Part shown: positions 48,073-59,721 of the stretch, piece by piece
How positions within the stretch are numbered: the first letter of the stretch is position 1
Layout: every line of letters begins with the position of its first letter
Origin: Sialis fuliginosa
Taxonomy: Eukaryota > Arthropoda > Insecta > Megaloptera > Sialidae
DNA: 64,000 bases
Direction of reading: 5' to 3'
Assembly (NCBI GenBank): GCA_961205875.1
Contig: OY540818.1
Span: forward strand, 17,272,761-17,336,760
Translations under genes and position numbers: made by a program
Notes under the pieces: model-generated
What the model was told of the DNA's origin: nothing
Seen by the model: only the letters and a program-made list of their open reading frames with translations
Database searches by the model: none

Positions 48073-48386
48073 TATGCAAACTGTACATAAGTGTATTATT
48101 ATATTCATTGGCGTCACAAATTAAACTATCAATTGGTATTGGATTGAAATTGTATAGATTATACGCACAATTATTAACAATCATTAATATATCTAATTAC
48201 ATATGTCTATGGACATTAAACAAGTATCATTTATTGATTGGATAGGTATTATTCGAATTACACATAATTACGTTTAATGCAGACACAAAAATCATTAAAT
48301 TGCCTCTATTGATCATTTAATACAATTTTGGTTCATAATTGAACGTGACAGTAGAATGATTACGACCTATATTTTAAACATGTGTA

Positions 48387-49000
48387 ATATATATATAAAG
48401 CTCAACGTGTCTCTGTATGTCTCTGTGTCTGTCCGTTAGTGCGCTTATCACTCGAGAAATACTTATCCGATTTACGTATTTTTTTTTAATTCGTAGGTAC
48501 GTTCTCTGACCATGTTATAGGCTATATTTTGTTACGTTAGGTAACATAACAACTAAGCAGTGACGATAATAGTAAATCAAGTCGGAATAAATTTTGCCGT
48601 CGGCGCACTGTTTTGCAATACGAACAAAATAATGTATTAAAGAATTGTGTAGAATCAAAAGATCTACAATAAACTCAGGACACTATATTTCTAACTTTTG
48701 TATTTAGGTCACAATGACAGCTTTTATGTTACAAAGAAAATTAAAAATATTTGGGTTTTGTTTACGTGGACTTATGACCTGCAAAACATTAATCCTTATC
48801 GAAATAAATGATTTCATCATCATAAGTACTTAATGTAGATATAATTTGCCTTTACAGCATCCAATTTGGTCTTATAGTTTAGAAAATATCGTGAAATATA
48901 AATACGGGAACATATTATTCACGCAATGGAAACCCGTGTCGCGGCGTGCGGTAAGGAGGGAGCGTGTCAAGTAGACGCAGGGGAGAGGGAATGATCACAG
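48387..49000 (+). repeat. Repeat family C, copy in the 6.3-kb intron
   Basis: It is colinear with 5543-6075, including the GTGTCGCGGCGTGCG and GGGGAGAGGGAATGATC GC-rich tail. Confidence 0.7.
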
Positions 49001-49538
49001 GCCGGTATTCTTTTGTTTATTTTGTTTTCAATAATTAACTTTTAAATTCAAATTTTAACGGAAATTAAGTATAATTTTATTAATGTTAAAAATTATATTA
49101 AATAAGTAAAATGCAACTTGTATCTATATATCATTTTTGATTAAAATATGTAAATTTATAAAAATATCGACGAAATATTGAAAAAAATACCTGCAATGGA
49201 TATTTAATTAATACGTGACCAAAATAATAAAAACTTATTAAAATATTAAACACTAATAAATATGTATTAGCTGATACAGATCCAATAAAAACTAATCAAA
49301 CATTGGAGAGCAGAGATCATATAGAATGAAATTTCCTGAATTTACATTAAATAAAAATTAACATTCTGCCGTGTCATTCTAATCTAGTGGATTACATTTA
49401 AATCCAACCTAGTTAAAATAAGTACTTTTATGCACAAGAAATGTAAATTGGCCTTTTCGGGTTTCCTTTTGAATAATAATGTTACTTATTTATGCCTTGT
49501 TAACTCCTTGTTAACACATTGACTGACATTATACGAGC
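49001..49538. other. Intron sequence, nothing recognised
   Basis: It is AT-rich, with no gene and no paired termini. Confidence 0.6.
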
Positions 49539-49546
49539 GTGCAGGT

Positions 49547-49857
49547 CAGGGCCGTAACTAGAAGCTCGGGAGCCTCAGGGCAAGAGGTGGCTGAGGAGCC
49601 CCCAAAATATGCAAAATTAAAAAAAAAATATTATTATAATTTTGAATTGAATGACCTTTTTTTGATCATATACATAGTTAATAAAATAATAAACTGTAGT
49701 TAGTTAGTCATTCAATTGAAAACTAAGCAAACCTTTTTTTTTACTCTTCATTTACCCAATTTTGCCTATTTACTTACTTCCTCCAATTTTTTCGCTGCGG
49801 GGGCCCTCAACCCTTGGGGGCACTACCCCGGCTGCCCCGGTGGTAGTTACGGCCCTG
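49547..49857. mobile_element. hAT-like MITE, near-perfect 8-bp duplication
   Basis: Its ends are CAGGGCCGTAACTA and the inverse of TAGTTACGGCCCTG. The flanks GTGCAGGT and GTGCAGAT match at 7 of 8 positions. It is 311 bp, GC-rich at both ends and AT-rich in the middle. Confidence 0.9.
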
Positions 49858-50049
49858 GTGCAGATGCCAAGGAACAAACAAAAAGTGGATAAAGCTCTCT
49901 AGTTATGGCCAAAAAAACATAAATAAATAAAAAATCATTTTTTAAAGATTGAAATTTTGACATCTCTAATTTTTATGATTTTTGGAAATTTAACTTTTTA
50001 ATTCAGGTAATTCAAAAGCGTGTGGCTTATGTATATATATAATTATATA

Positions 50050-50607
50050 TTAGGGTTTTTTGTTTTTTTTTTTTCAGTCCCGTTAAAGTTAACTTTCCCA
50101 AAATTTCAGACTCATAGATCAAACCTGTGGACGGCGGAAATCGAGTATTTTTCCCATTTGATTAACATGGGAAAAATTACTTTTTTACTAACGCGTTGGA
50201 AAAATTTCTTTTTGAAAATTTCTCAGAGGATTTTTTTTTGTAGATAATTAAGTGCTCAATTCATAAATCCAATAAATCTTTGTTTAAAAATTATCATAAA
50301 AATTGGATTTTACTTTTTATGATAATGTTTAAACGAACATATCTTTAAAAATATTTGTTCTATGAATTGAGCACTTGGGATCTTTTTTGTAAGAAATTTA
50401 ATTATCTATGATGTGCTTCTGTAAGAAATTAAAATAAATACATTTTTCAACGAGATATTCACGCATAAGTAAAAAAGTAATTTTTCCCATGTTAATCAAA
50501 TGAGAAAAAGACTCAGGTTTGATCTATGAGTCTGAAATTTTGGGACAATTAACTTCTGATCCGAAGCTAAAACATAGACCTGCGGGACCGAAAAAAAAAC
50601 ACCCTAA
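50050..50607. mobile_element. Nested palindromic TIR element (TTAGGGT ends)
   Basis: The ends TTAGGGTTTTTTG and the inverse of ACACCCTAA are matched. The outer arm pairs AGACTCATAGATCAAACCTG with its inverse near 50514, and TTGATTAACATGGGAAAAAT with its inverse near 50480. An inner pair TGCTCAATTCATA / TATGAATTGAGCA lies at 50251 and 50361. The frame across the left arm is a repeat artefact. Confidence 0.8.
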
Positions 50608-51158
50608 TATGCATTGATACAAATATTAAGAACGTACGAAAACGTTAAAATTATTTATTTAAATTTGTACTGAAAAGATTTTTCCACTAATAAAAAAAAC
50701 ATTACATAAGGACCAAAGAAATGAAATTTGATGGCGTCACTGTTTGTACAATTAGACGATAAAACAACTAATTGAAATTTTTAACATTAATTTAAGTCTT
50801 TTGTATGTGGCATTGATTTTCAAACTAAAAAACAATCTACATTTAAAATAAAACAATTGAAACAATTTTCGATAAATGAAATGGGGTGAATGACAGAAAT
50901 AATTAATTACAATCCATAAAAACAAAATTGATAAAGAGATTAATAGCTTTTAAAATTTACGTGTTATTGATGACAAAAAAAAGAATTAAATCTACATCAA
51001 ATTGAATTATTTTTTGTATGTTTGATAAAAAACTGGATTGTATTAATTTGAAAGGAGAACGTTTTTTAAATTGATAAATAATTCAATTAAAAGATAAATA
51101 TACTTTCAATTATATAAATGTTCTTTGATGGTTTTGTTTCTAGTCCTCTAGCTTATTT

Positions 51159-51705
51159 TGCTTCCTCGCAATATCGAACATACGAGAAGCTTTGTGATCG
51201 TTTCAGATTGAGAAAAAAAATGTTCTCCGATTTCAAAATTTTAAATTGATCACGGAACTGTCTGTCCGTGTTTCCGTCTGTCCCCTGAATCTTTGTCACA
51301 CGCATGACTCATGAACCCCTTAACCGATATTATTGAAACTTGGTCGGATGGTTGGGTTTGGCTTGAGGATGGTCCCATTTCAAAATCATCAAAATCGTGT
51401 GTATGGGGGAGGGGTGACATCCCAAAATATTTATTTTTTCAAGATATCTTAAGAACGACACATGTTACGTGAAAATTTTATAGAATATTTTTGTAGAGCA
51501 TTAAATTTCCTATAATATGGGTCTACAATGTTTGTTGTAAAATATTCCCTTATAAAGACTTATCTCAATTTCGAACTAATATTTTTTAGTAAAATTGTTT
51601 AAAAATTAAATGGTTAACCAATTCCAGGCAATTTATCTAAACACTATCGGTTTGGTGAATTTAGCACGAGGAAGCACTGTGCATTTGCTTGGCAGATATT
51701 TTTCT
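51159..51705 (+). repeat. Repeat family A, best-preserved copy
   Basis: It runs from TGCTTCCTCGCAATATCGAA to GCACGAGGAAGCACTGTGC and on to CTTGGCAGATATTTTT. The inner TGCTTCCTCG and its inverse CGAGGAAGCA (51667-51676) may be short inverted termini. It is non-coding. Confidence 0.75.
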
Positions 51706-52394
51706 TTTATCATCAGTATGGACAGAATTTTTTTGCAATTCCTGTAATTTTTAATTTTTGAAGACATTCCTAATACCTATACTAATAGACAAACTTTCAA
51801 AGCAATATTTATATTTCATAAATTACACGTATCGAAGCAAATAATTGAGTAAATTATCTCATAAATTAATCACTTTTCAAACAAGTTTTGCACGGTTTTA
51901 TGTACAGTCGCCTGCATTAATGGTCTTGCAGTTTGTATTCATTTTCGTTTATCACAAACTTAGTAGGCTCCTCCCATTTGATTATTATAATATTTAAATC
52001 ATTTCTCCATGTATCAAACAAAGACAGATATTTTGAAATTCATTTGCTAGATAAAAAACTACTCTTCGTTTATAGTACTCATATATATTTGTGCAATTAA
52101 ATTATTATGTAATATATTGAAAATTGTATAGGTAAATTTTGTGACAATAAATATTTGATATTCCGAATTTTAGTATTTAAATATATTAAACTTGATAGAA
52201 AAAGATAACCGATGATGTTTGTCTTTAAATTTGGAATCTGTTGTAAGCGATTCTAGCCTTTAGGGTGCCAGACGAGTTCTGCAGGCGACTGTACATAGAT
52301 ACTTACCACAAATTAATTTTCTTACGATTACAAAAGTAGTTGTAAAAACAACTACCAAACAAAACTGTAAATTCGCTGTACGTTTTTGTTGCAG

Positions 52395-52598
52395 GTATAA
52401 TCTAGAACATCCGTTCAAAGGCAACGCCCACGTCTTATACAACGGCTCGTTTTTCTACAACTCCCGAGACAAACCAGCCAGAGTTCTAAGATTCAACTTG
52501 GATGCAGAATACGTATCGCTAGACTTACCGGTTGCTGGTGCCAATGTAACTACATCTGTACCTCTCTACACTAATGAATATAATCTAATGGATTTTAG
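52395..52598 (+). CDS. Exon: olfactomedin domain, middle
   Basis: The exon encodes residues 413-480 plus part of 481, phase 2-2. The conserved olfactomedin core motif GNAHVLYNGSFFYN is present (family form G-x-x-H-V-V-Y-N-G-x-x-Y-Y), then KPARVLRFNLDAEYVSLDLP and a loop VAGANVTTSVPLYTNEYNLMDF, leading into the calcium-site segment in the next exon. The acceptor is TTTTGTTGCAG and the donor is TTTTAG|GTAAGT. Sequons are NGS and NVT. Just past the donor a segment of about 76 bp is duplicated on both sides of a TTAA-flanked insertion. Confidence 0.93.
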
Positions 52599-52610
52599 GT
52601 AAGTGTTACT

Positions 52611-53378
52611 TAAATATCAGTTTTAAGTTTACCTAATACAAAATAAAATATCGGTGTGTAGAACCATACATGACTTCTATGTTCTTTAAGGTAGTTCTCG
52701 TGCAAACGTCATTTCGATAGAATTTAAAAAAAATCAGGGTATAAAAAGAATAATGATATCTATCCAATCGTGAAATTTTAAAGAGATCGACCGTTTTAAA
52801 CTCGAGATAATTGTCATCAAAGTTTGTCACTTTTGTACGTATCCGCTATATCAAGTTCGTATTATGTCCATTTTCATGACTAAAACTTCGATAGATTTTG
52901 ATAAAAAACTATCAAACAATAAAGGTTTATTATTCTGATATGTGATAAAAAATTCCTAATGATTGACCTTGTATTTCAAAAACAAAATGATTGACCGTTT
53001 CATATTTGAAATTTAATTATATTTCAAAAACAAAACGGTCAATCATTTTGAATTTTTTATCACATATCATCATAATAACCCTTTACTGTTTGGTAGTTTT
53101 TTATCAAAATCTGTCGAAGCGTTTAGTCATAAAATAATGAAAATATATTCATAGTATGATTGTGTTTATAATAATCTGTATAGACGGCTTTGGGTATAGA
53201 CTTGATCAAAAATTCTCTGTAGCAACGCAATTATTTTCGATATTTTACTATGGTATTATGAGCGTAACTTTTTGTTGGTACTGTAGCACGAGAACTACCT
53301 TAATTAAACATCAGTTTACTAATACAAAATAAAATATCGGTATGGAGAACCATACATGACTTCTATGTTCTTTAATAT
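52611..53378. repeat. Direct repeat of about 76 bp on both sides of the TTAA element
   Basis: TAATACAAAATAAAATATCG, CCATACATGACTTCTATG and TTCTTTAA appear before the element (52614-52689) and again after it (about 53315-53376), with the order and spacing kept. The only notable difference is GTGTGTAG versus GTATGGAG. Confidence 0.85.
52690..53299. mobile_element. TTAA-flanked TIR element, non-autonomous
   Basis: TTAA occurs at 52686-52689 and 53300-53303. Its ends GGTAGTTCTCGTGC are exact inverted repeats. Internal inverted blocks exist at about 52890-53130 (AAAAACTATCAAACAATAAA against its inverse). The segments before and after it share a direct repeat of about 76 bp. Confidence 0.75.
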
Positions 53379-53442
53379 ATTTTTAAATAATATTTAATAA
53401 TAAATAAATTTATGTCAGAAATAAAACTCACCTTTGTATAAA

Positions 53443-53945
53443 TAATGTCCTAATGTCAAAAACATAATACACATTCGTAAAATAACTAATTTGACAATTT
53501 GAATTTAGTTACATTTGTTTCCATGGCAACATAAATTAATGACATATTAATTTGTATTTAAAATTCAAGTTTTTACCCCTTCAATAGCTGTTTAGGCACG
53601 TACAAATAGTAAATGTCCCTAAAGTTCAATTGAACTACAAATGTACCAAGTCTTATCAAAATTAGTGAGCTATACTCGCAACGTTCACTTTTTAGACGAA
53701 AATAGTTACAAAATTTCGAATATTTCTAAAACCTCTGATCCGATTAGCGCCAAAATCAATAGGTCTGGAGTACTCACTAAGACAAATATTTTCCCCAAAA
53801 AGAATTCAGATCGGTACATTTTTACATTAGTTATCGTGAACGAAAGAAAATTCTACATCCAGATACACAGACACAAATTAACTTTTCTTTAAGTTTTGAA
53901 GTTAGTACATTCAGAATCTGTCCTTATCTCGGACACGAAAGAGGT
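53443..53945 (-). repeat. Repeat family B, reverse copy lacking both tips
   Basis: It matches 59080-59580 in reverse (AATGTCAAAAACATAATACA and ACGTACAAATAGTAAATGTC blocks). The 83-codon frame across it is not conserved in the other copies. Confidence 0.7.
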
Positions 53946-54247
53946 TCAATAAAGGGTCATCAAATTCCCATATACGTGTGAGACAAGATATATTTCTGTC
54001 GGCGTTGAATTTCTTGGCAGCTACTATCGATTACAGTCACTAGAAAAGCATTATGTTTCTATTTTTATAACACTAATGGCACATAAAACTTCATTGATGT
54101 ACCTTCATTCAATTCTATAAAAAAAATATCCAAAAATGACTTTAACCTTCCGTTAGGCACGCGGCATACATGCGTAGACCACTCGTATAAAAACTGTTAC
54201 AACTAAAACTTTACGCCCTTTTTCATAGCTGTCGATTACATATCCTT

Positions 54248-55180
54248 ATTAGGGTGCTTTTTTTTGCGACTATTTTTTTTTTTTCACTCCCACCTCAAAA
54301 TTTTCTTGGAAATACCTCAAAAAAAACTCCCTGAAAATTTGAGCCCTTAATATTAATATTAAGTACTCGCTTTCAGCGTTTAAAGATTTCCCATTGAAAA
54401 TACACGTAAACTTGAACTTTTTTTTTTTTACTTTTTATAGCTCAGAGGCATTTTATCCTATTTGAACGTTTAAAAAACCAAATTACGCAGAATTAAATGT
54501 TCTATAAAAGTATTTATTGCAACGAAACTGTAACTTACAAGGGTGAGACAGTACAGGTGATTAAAGTCAAATTTTTCATGAATTTCTTGTTTTTTCATTG
54601 TTATTTCATAAATGGCTGAAAATACAGAAAAAGTTTAAATAAAAAAGTTGTAGCAAATTCAATTTTCTTCAAAAAAGATCCTGAGCATCAAATCTCTATT
54701 ATTGATATTTTTCAAGATAATAAGCTTTTTGTTTTTTATGATTTACGATTTTCATGAATTCGCGACTCTAATTATTAAAAACAATTTTTTTTTAAGTTAT
54801 TATCTACTTTTTCAAAGTCAAGAAGAAAAGAAGAGGTAAATAACCTCAAATAGATGTTCTTTATGTTCATGAAAATCGTTGTAATCCTTGTAAGTTACAG
54901 TTTCGTTGCAATAAATACTTTTATAGAACATTTAATTCTGCGTAATTTGGTTTTTTAAACGTTCAAATAGGATAAAATGCCTCTGAGCTATAAAAAGTAA
55001 AAAAAAAAAAGTTCAAGTTTACGTGTATTTTCAATGGGAAATCTTTAAACGCTGAAAGCGAGTACTTAATATTAATATTAAGGGCTCAAATTTTCCAGGA
55101 GTTTTTTTTGAGGTATTTCCAAGAAAATTTTGAGGTGGGAGTGAAAAAAAAAAATAGTCGCAAAAAAAAAGCACCCTAAT
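54248..55180. mobile_element. Long inverted-repeat element, 295-bp arms
   Basis: The left arm is 54248-54542 and the right arm is 54886-55180, around a 343-bp spacer. The ends are ATTAGGGTGCTTTTTTTTGC and its inverse. Arm identity is very high, including the CTTAATATTAATATTAAG block, which is itself palindromic. The terminal TTAGGGTG-T-run resembles the element at 50050-50607. Confidence 0.9.
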
Positions 55181-55207
55181 TCTTATATATTATTAATTAA
55201 TTAGTTA

Positions 55208-55780
55208 CAGTGTTTTAGCGCGGTTTCTCGAGTTATAACGAATCAAAAACTCTAATACTGAAAAATACCTTAGTTAATTATACATATATTATTGTTGCTC
55301 TAGTTACCGTGAATACGGAATGGTAATTTATATGGGATTATAGGGGATACGTTCCTAGGTGACAAAATAAATAAACAAATACAATATAAAACAATCAATT
55401 AATTGAAGTTTTTGACCATATTGATTAATTATTATCTTCAAGCTTAGGCAATGGTTTAAAGAATTTTGTAATTTTTTCTTGCTTGGCAGTTTTTAAAAGC
55501 TCCTTCAATTCAGATTGATATTCAGCAGTGGCATTAGCAATTTGCCTCTTAAAAATAAGACTTCGTTCCATAGACGGATCAATTTTCATAAAGAAATCAC
55601 AAAGCTCATTTGCCATTCTTAAACCTTCACTAAGATTTTTCAAATTAAATGTCACGTTTCCTGATTAGATCCGCGAATAAAGAAATCTTTAGCCGCGAAT
55701 ATAGGAATTGGGTCGCATTTATTTAATCCGCGAATAGTGAAAACGCGAATGAAGGAAGCGCGAATAAGGAGCTTTTACTG
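55208..55780 (-). mobile_element. Decayed pogo/Tigger-like element
   Basis: On the minus strand the end CAGTAAAAGCTCCTTATTCG, next to TA at 55781-55782, resembles pogo/Tigger termini. GCGAATA motifs recur just inside. The opposite end at 55208 (CAGTGTTTTAGCGCGG, next to TA) is less certain. Between them sits a residual transposase C-terminus. A TACAGGGTGC-type repeat end follows immediately at 55782-55812, so the insertion is nested. Confidence 0.5.
55425..55655 (-). pseudogene. Residual transposase C-terminus (Tigger/pogo-like)
   Basis: The frame has 76 codons in reverse, opens after a stop at a GTG, and ends with TAA. The peptide is hydrophilic and helical, with a leucine-rich pattern (NLSEGLRMANELCDFFMK, then ERSLIFKRQIANA) and a Lys-rich end EKITKFFKPLPKLE. 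The final I-T-K-F-F pattern resembles the C-terminal tail of Tigger/jerky-type transposases, which often end in a PCNA-binding-like K/Q-x-x-I/L-x-x-F-F motif. The CENP-B-like DNA-binding and DDE parts are missing, so it is a dead remnant. The assignment is by pattern only. Alternatively it is a fragment of an unrelated element. Confidence 0.45.
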
Positions 55781-55812
55781 TATCTGTATCCCAAACCGGA
55801 GCACCCTGTATA

Positions 55813-56618
55813 TCCAAATTCAATAATATTGTATTAAGTGTAATTCCCATCATAATAATATTGAATTTTGATTGAAATCATGGAATTAAACTAATAATAC
55901 GCAGGCTACGCCAATGTTTCTAGTTGAACTTAATTTATCGGTAATCAGCGTAAATAATAACACCAGTATGTGTGAATGCATTGATTTATTATAACCAAAT
56001 TGAGTACAAGCAACGTGGAGATTATTTGAATTGGTACAGTTGATTATGAGTAAATTGTTTGTCACAATGCGTTAATATAATATATTATGTAGGTCAGCAA
56101 ATCGGTCTGGAAATGTATATTATTATTAATATTAGGGTTTTGGCAAGTATTGAAATTACGACTTGATATTTTATGAATGGAATTCTAAAAAACTATGAAA
56201 ATAATTAATGCAGTTATATTTATAAAAAAAAAACTTTAAAAAAAAAAAAGGTTATATATAATATACAATTGCACTAAAAAGTAAAAAATAAATTTTCAAA
56301 CTAACACAAAATTTTCCAGAATTCATATGACTAAAAAGCTTATGGCGCTCATTCAATATTTAGAAATAGATTAAATGTCTAGGAAAAAAAACTACATTCT
56401 ACTATAAATTAATATTTCCAAATATTACATTAAATTATATTAATGTTATGTTAAATTGTACATTTCATTAGTATTTAGAATTGTAGATTATAATTATAAT
56501 TTTCGGAAAGAAAAATGTATCTTTTGCTACTTTAAATTAGTATTTCAAAGGATTATATTAAATTCCAGGTTAATTTTATAGATTACTGAATTATTTAGAA
56601 TTCTAGAATCAATATAGG
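55813..56618. other. Intron sequence, nothing recognised
   Basis: It is AT-rich with A-runs at 56225-56250 and no frame. Confidence 0.6.
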
Positions 56619-57115
56619 AAATAAAACGGCCAAGTGCGTGTTGGGCACGTACATGATAGGTTTCCGTAGTCATTACGATTTATAAACAAGAATTATTTCA
56701 ACGGACGCTCTGATAACGACATTTAAATGCAAATATATCGTGACTGAAGGGTTAAAATCAAAAGATCATTTAACATTTTTTGTTTCATTATAGGAAACCT
56801 ATCCAATGACATCACATTCAATGGGATATGTAAATTGTTAGTTTAGAAATTAGGGAGGGGGGGACGCTTTTATCACGACTTTGAACGCAAATATATCGTG
56901 ACTGAAGGGTTAAAATTAAAATGTCATATTTCATTTTTTATTGCATTTTAGGAGACCTATCTAAAGACTTCTCACTTAATGGATTAAGTGAAAAATTTTT
57001 TTTGAAAATACTTTTCAGTCTATGGAAAGGGGGTCCAAAATTTTTTTTTTCTTTGAGGACGGACGGACATGGCGAAACTATAAGGTTTCTTAGTTTTCTA
57101 CGGAAACCTAAAAAG
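56619..57115 (+). repeat. Dispersed repeat D, second copy
   Basis: It is colinear with 25608-26140 and preserves the end GGACGGACGGACATGGCG followed by TACGGAAACCTAAAAAGG, a typical insect repeat tail. Confidence 0.6.
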
Positions 57116-57854
57116 GCTTGTAAGAGTTAAAAAAGTATCTTATCTAAGTACCTACCTTAAATTAATATTTCGAAATATTACATTAAATCACATGTTAAAT
57201 TGGTGCATTACATTAATATTTGGAATTCTAGATTCAAAGTAGAATTAGGGGTTATTATTCGACAATATAGGTACTTACCTACAATATTTAAAGCAATAAT
57301 AATTCATATCCCTATCAACTGTTCCATTTTAATAACATGGTATTAACAAAACCAAAACAATTATTGTACCCAAATATAGTTTAATTGTAATAATTAAATC
57401 AAAAACTTATTAATTAGTTTACTGTATATGGAAACACGCATATATGTATTTAGTTTGTACAACATAACATAATGCGTGTAGGTATAGGTAAAATTTAGAT
57501 TCAAAGATCAAAGGTATTGATGTAACTAAACATTTAGGGCATATGTATGTTTGTTATTATCTTCAGATTAGTTGATAATTAAATCTATGTTTACATTTGT
57601 AATATAACTTTACTATATCTCAAAGACAAATAAATAACCATCCATTTTCACAAAAGCCTACGGTTAAGGAATCAAAACTGTTTTTTAGTATAGTATTAAA
57701 TCAGGAGTAGCCAACAAGTCGATTGGACCGAATTTTTAATTTTAAAATAAATAATAAAAACATTTTTTATAAACTGGTAAATCTCCTTACATTTGATGAT
57801 TATTTTAACAGTTTTATCATTAAAAATACTTTTCATTAATCTTATAATTTTTCA

Positions 57855-58080
57855 TTTAACTCAATCGTTTTAGTTTTTTTTTTGTTACTGATTTTGCTGA
57901 TTTTTCTGTCATCAATTCATACCTATCTATGTATACTAAAACTCCAGAATGTTGGTAATTGCATTGTTGATGTATTCAGTCCAATACCCGAAAATAAGTA
58001 TTATATTATATAATCTTACATCAAAAACCCAAAATCTTAACAAAATCGCTATGTTACGTATATGTAACGCTGGGCACGAT
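57855..58080 (+). repeat. Dispersed repeat G, uninterrupted copy
   Basis: It is colinear with both parts of 24970-25602 and carries a single uninterrupted ATCTATGTATACTAAAAC junction where the other copy holds the MITE. Confidence 0.85.
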
Positions 58081-58292
58081 AAATATAATATTTTTTATTT
58101 AAACGATACTATTTTTAATAATAAAAAAACAATCAAATTACATTTCAAACAATACGAATAATTAAATATTTTCTAGTTTTTAATCTTGACTTCGGAATTT
58201 AAACTAAATGGCAATAAATTTTCCGATATCTGATTAACAATTTTTACTAGAATTTCAACTAATTGTAAGTTTTTCTCATGTGACCGCATCAC

Positions 58293-58505
58293 CAGTGGTG
58301 TATTTACCATGGGGCCATGGGGGCCATGGCCTATGGCGGAAGGCTGAGAGGGGTGGCAGATTATTTAGTTTCTTTTAGTTTAATACAGAATATTTTTTAA
58401 AAAATAGGAAGACAAAAAATTAGTAGTGCGACTAAAAAAAAAAAAAGGTAGAGGGGCGGCAATTTTTTTTTGCCCAGGGCGGAACTTAAGGTAAATATGC
58501 CACTG
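58293..58505. mobile_element. hAT-like MITE, perfect 8-bp duplication
   Basis: Its ends are CAGTGGTGTATTTACC and the inverse of GGTAAATATGCCACTG. CGCATCAC is duplicated at 58285-58292 and 58506-58513. The element is 213 bp and non-coding. The exact duplication suggests a fairly recent insertion. Confidence 0.93.
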
Positions 58506-59019
58506 CGCATCACCTTTCTCAACCACTGTTAACTTAATGTATATTCCAATAGTATCAAATCAATAATGGCTTTATATTTAAAATATGTAGATAGATAATC
58601 CATTACACGATATCTAGGATACAAATAGGTAGTTCAACTAATAGAAAGCGATTATAGTAGGTAAATAAGCCATCTCGTGCTTGTGTTAGTTGTTGATATA
58701 CATTAACAATGTGTAATATATATGTTAACATACGCGATAAGGATATAAGATAATGTCAACAGGTATTACTGTTAGGATTATATTATTATTGCACTCCTAG
58801 GCTTGAAGATTTTATAATAAGCTCTATACTCCCTACAACGAAGTTATGCAAATAAAAAAGGGACGTATAGTAAAGTTATAATACACCCATGCATGTATGT
58901 CTTGACTAAAAATTGTATTCTTTTATTTATATTTCTTGCAATTTCGATATTTTACAATGGGTATTATTTACCATCGATTATTTAAAAAAATCTAATTATT
59001 TTACTAAATCTAATTAATT

Positions 59020-59721
59020 ACTTCCATGTTCTGAAAGAAATGGAAGTATTGTAATACCATCGAAAAATCGTGTCCGAGATAATGACAGATTCTGAATGTA
59101 CTAACTTCAAAACTTAAAGAAAAGTTGATTTCCGCATGGCGGCTGTACGTGTGTCTGTGCGGATGTATAATTTTCTTTCGTTCACGATAACTGAAAATTC
59201 TTTTTGGGCAAAATGTTTGTCTCAGTGAGTACTCCAGACCTATTGATTTTGGTGCTAATCGGATTAGAGGTTTTGGAAATATTCGAAATTTTGTAACTTT
59301 TTTCGTATAAAAAGTAAACATTGCGAATATTATCTCACTAATTTTGATAAGACTTAGTACATTTGTAGTTCAATTGAACCTAAGGGACATTTACTATTTG
59401 TACGTGCCTAAACAGCCATTAAAGGGGTGAAAAACACCCTCAAAATTTTAATTTTAAATACTAATGAATACATCATTAATTTATGTTGCCTTGGAAACAA
59501 ATGCAACTAAATTCAAATTGTCAAATTAGTTCTTCTACGAATGTGTATTATGTTTTTGATATTAGGACATTAGATTATATTTATATACAAATGGCAATAA
59601 CTGCTGTAACCGTATATATGTTTTTTTTATGTATTACGAAATTTATATTCATAGTAGTAGGTTATATAAATAAAATATAAAAAAATATATATATTTAAAA
59701 AGATAGAAAGAACATGGAAGT
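59020..59721 (+). mobile_element. Repeat family B, complete TIR element
   Basis: It is 702 bp, starts ACTTCCATGTTCT and ends with the exact inverse AGAACATGGAAGT. It contains an AGGGGTGAAAAACACCCTC hairpin. It is non-coding. No clear target duplication is seen. Confidence 0.7.
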
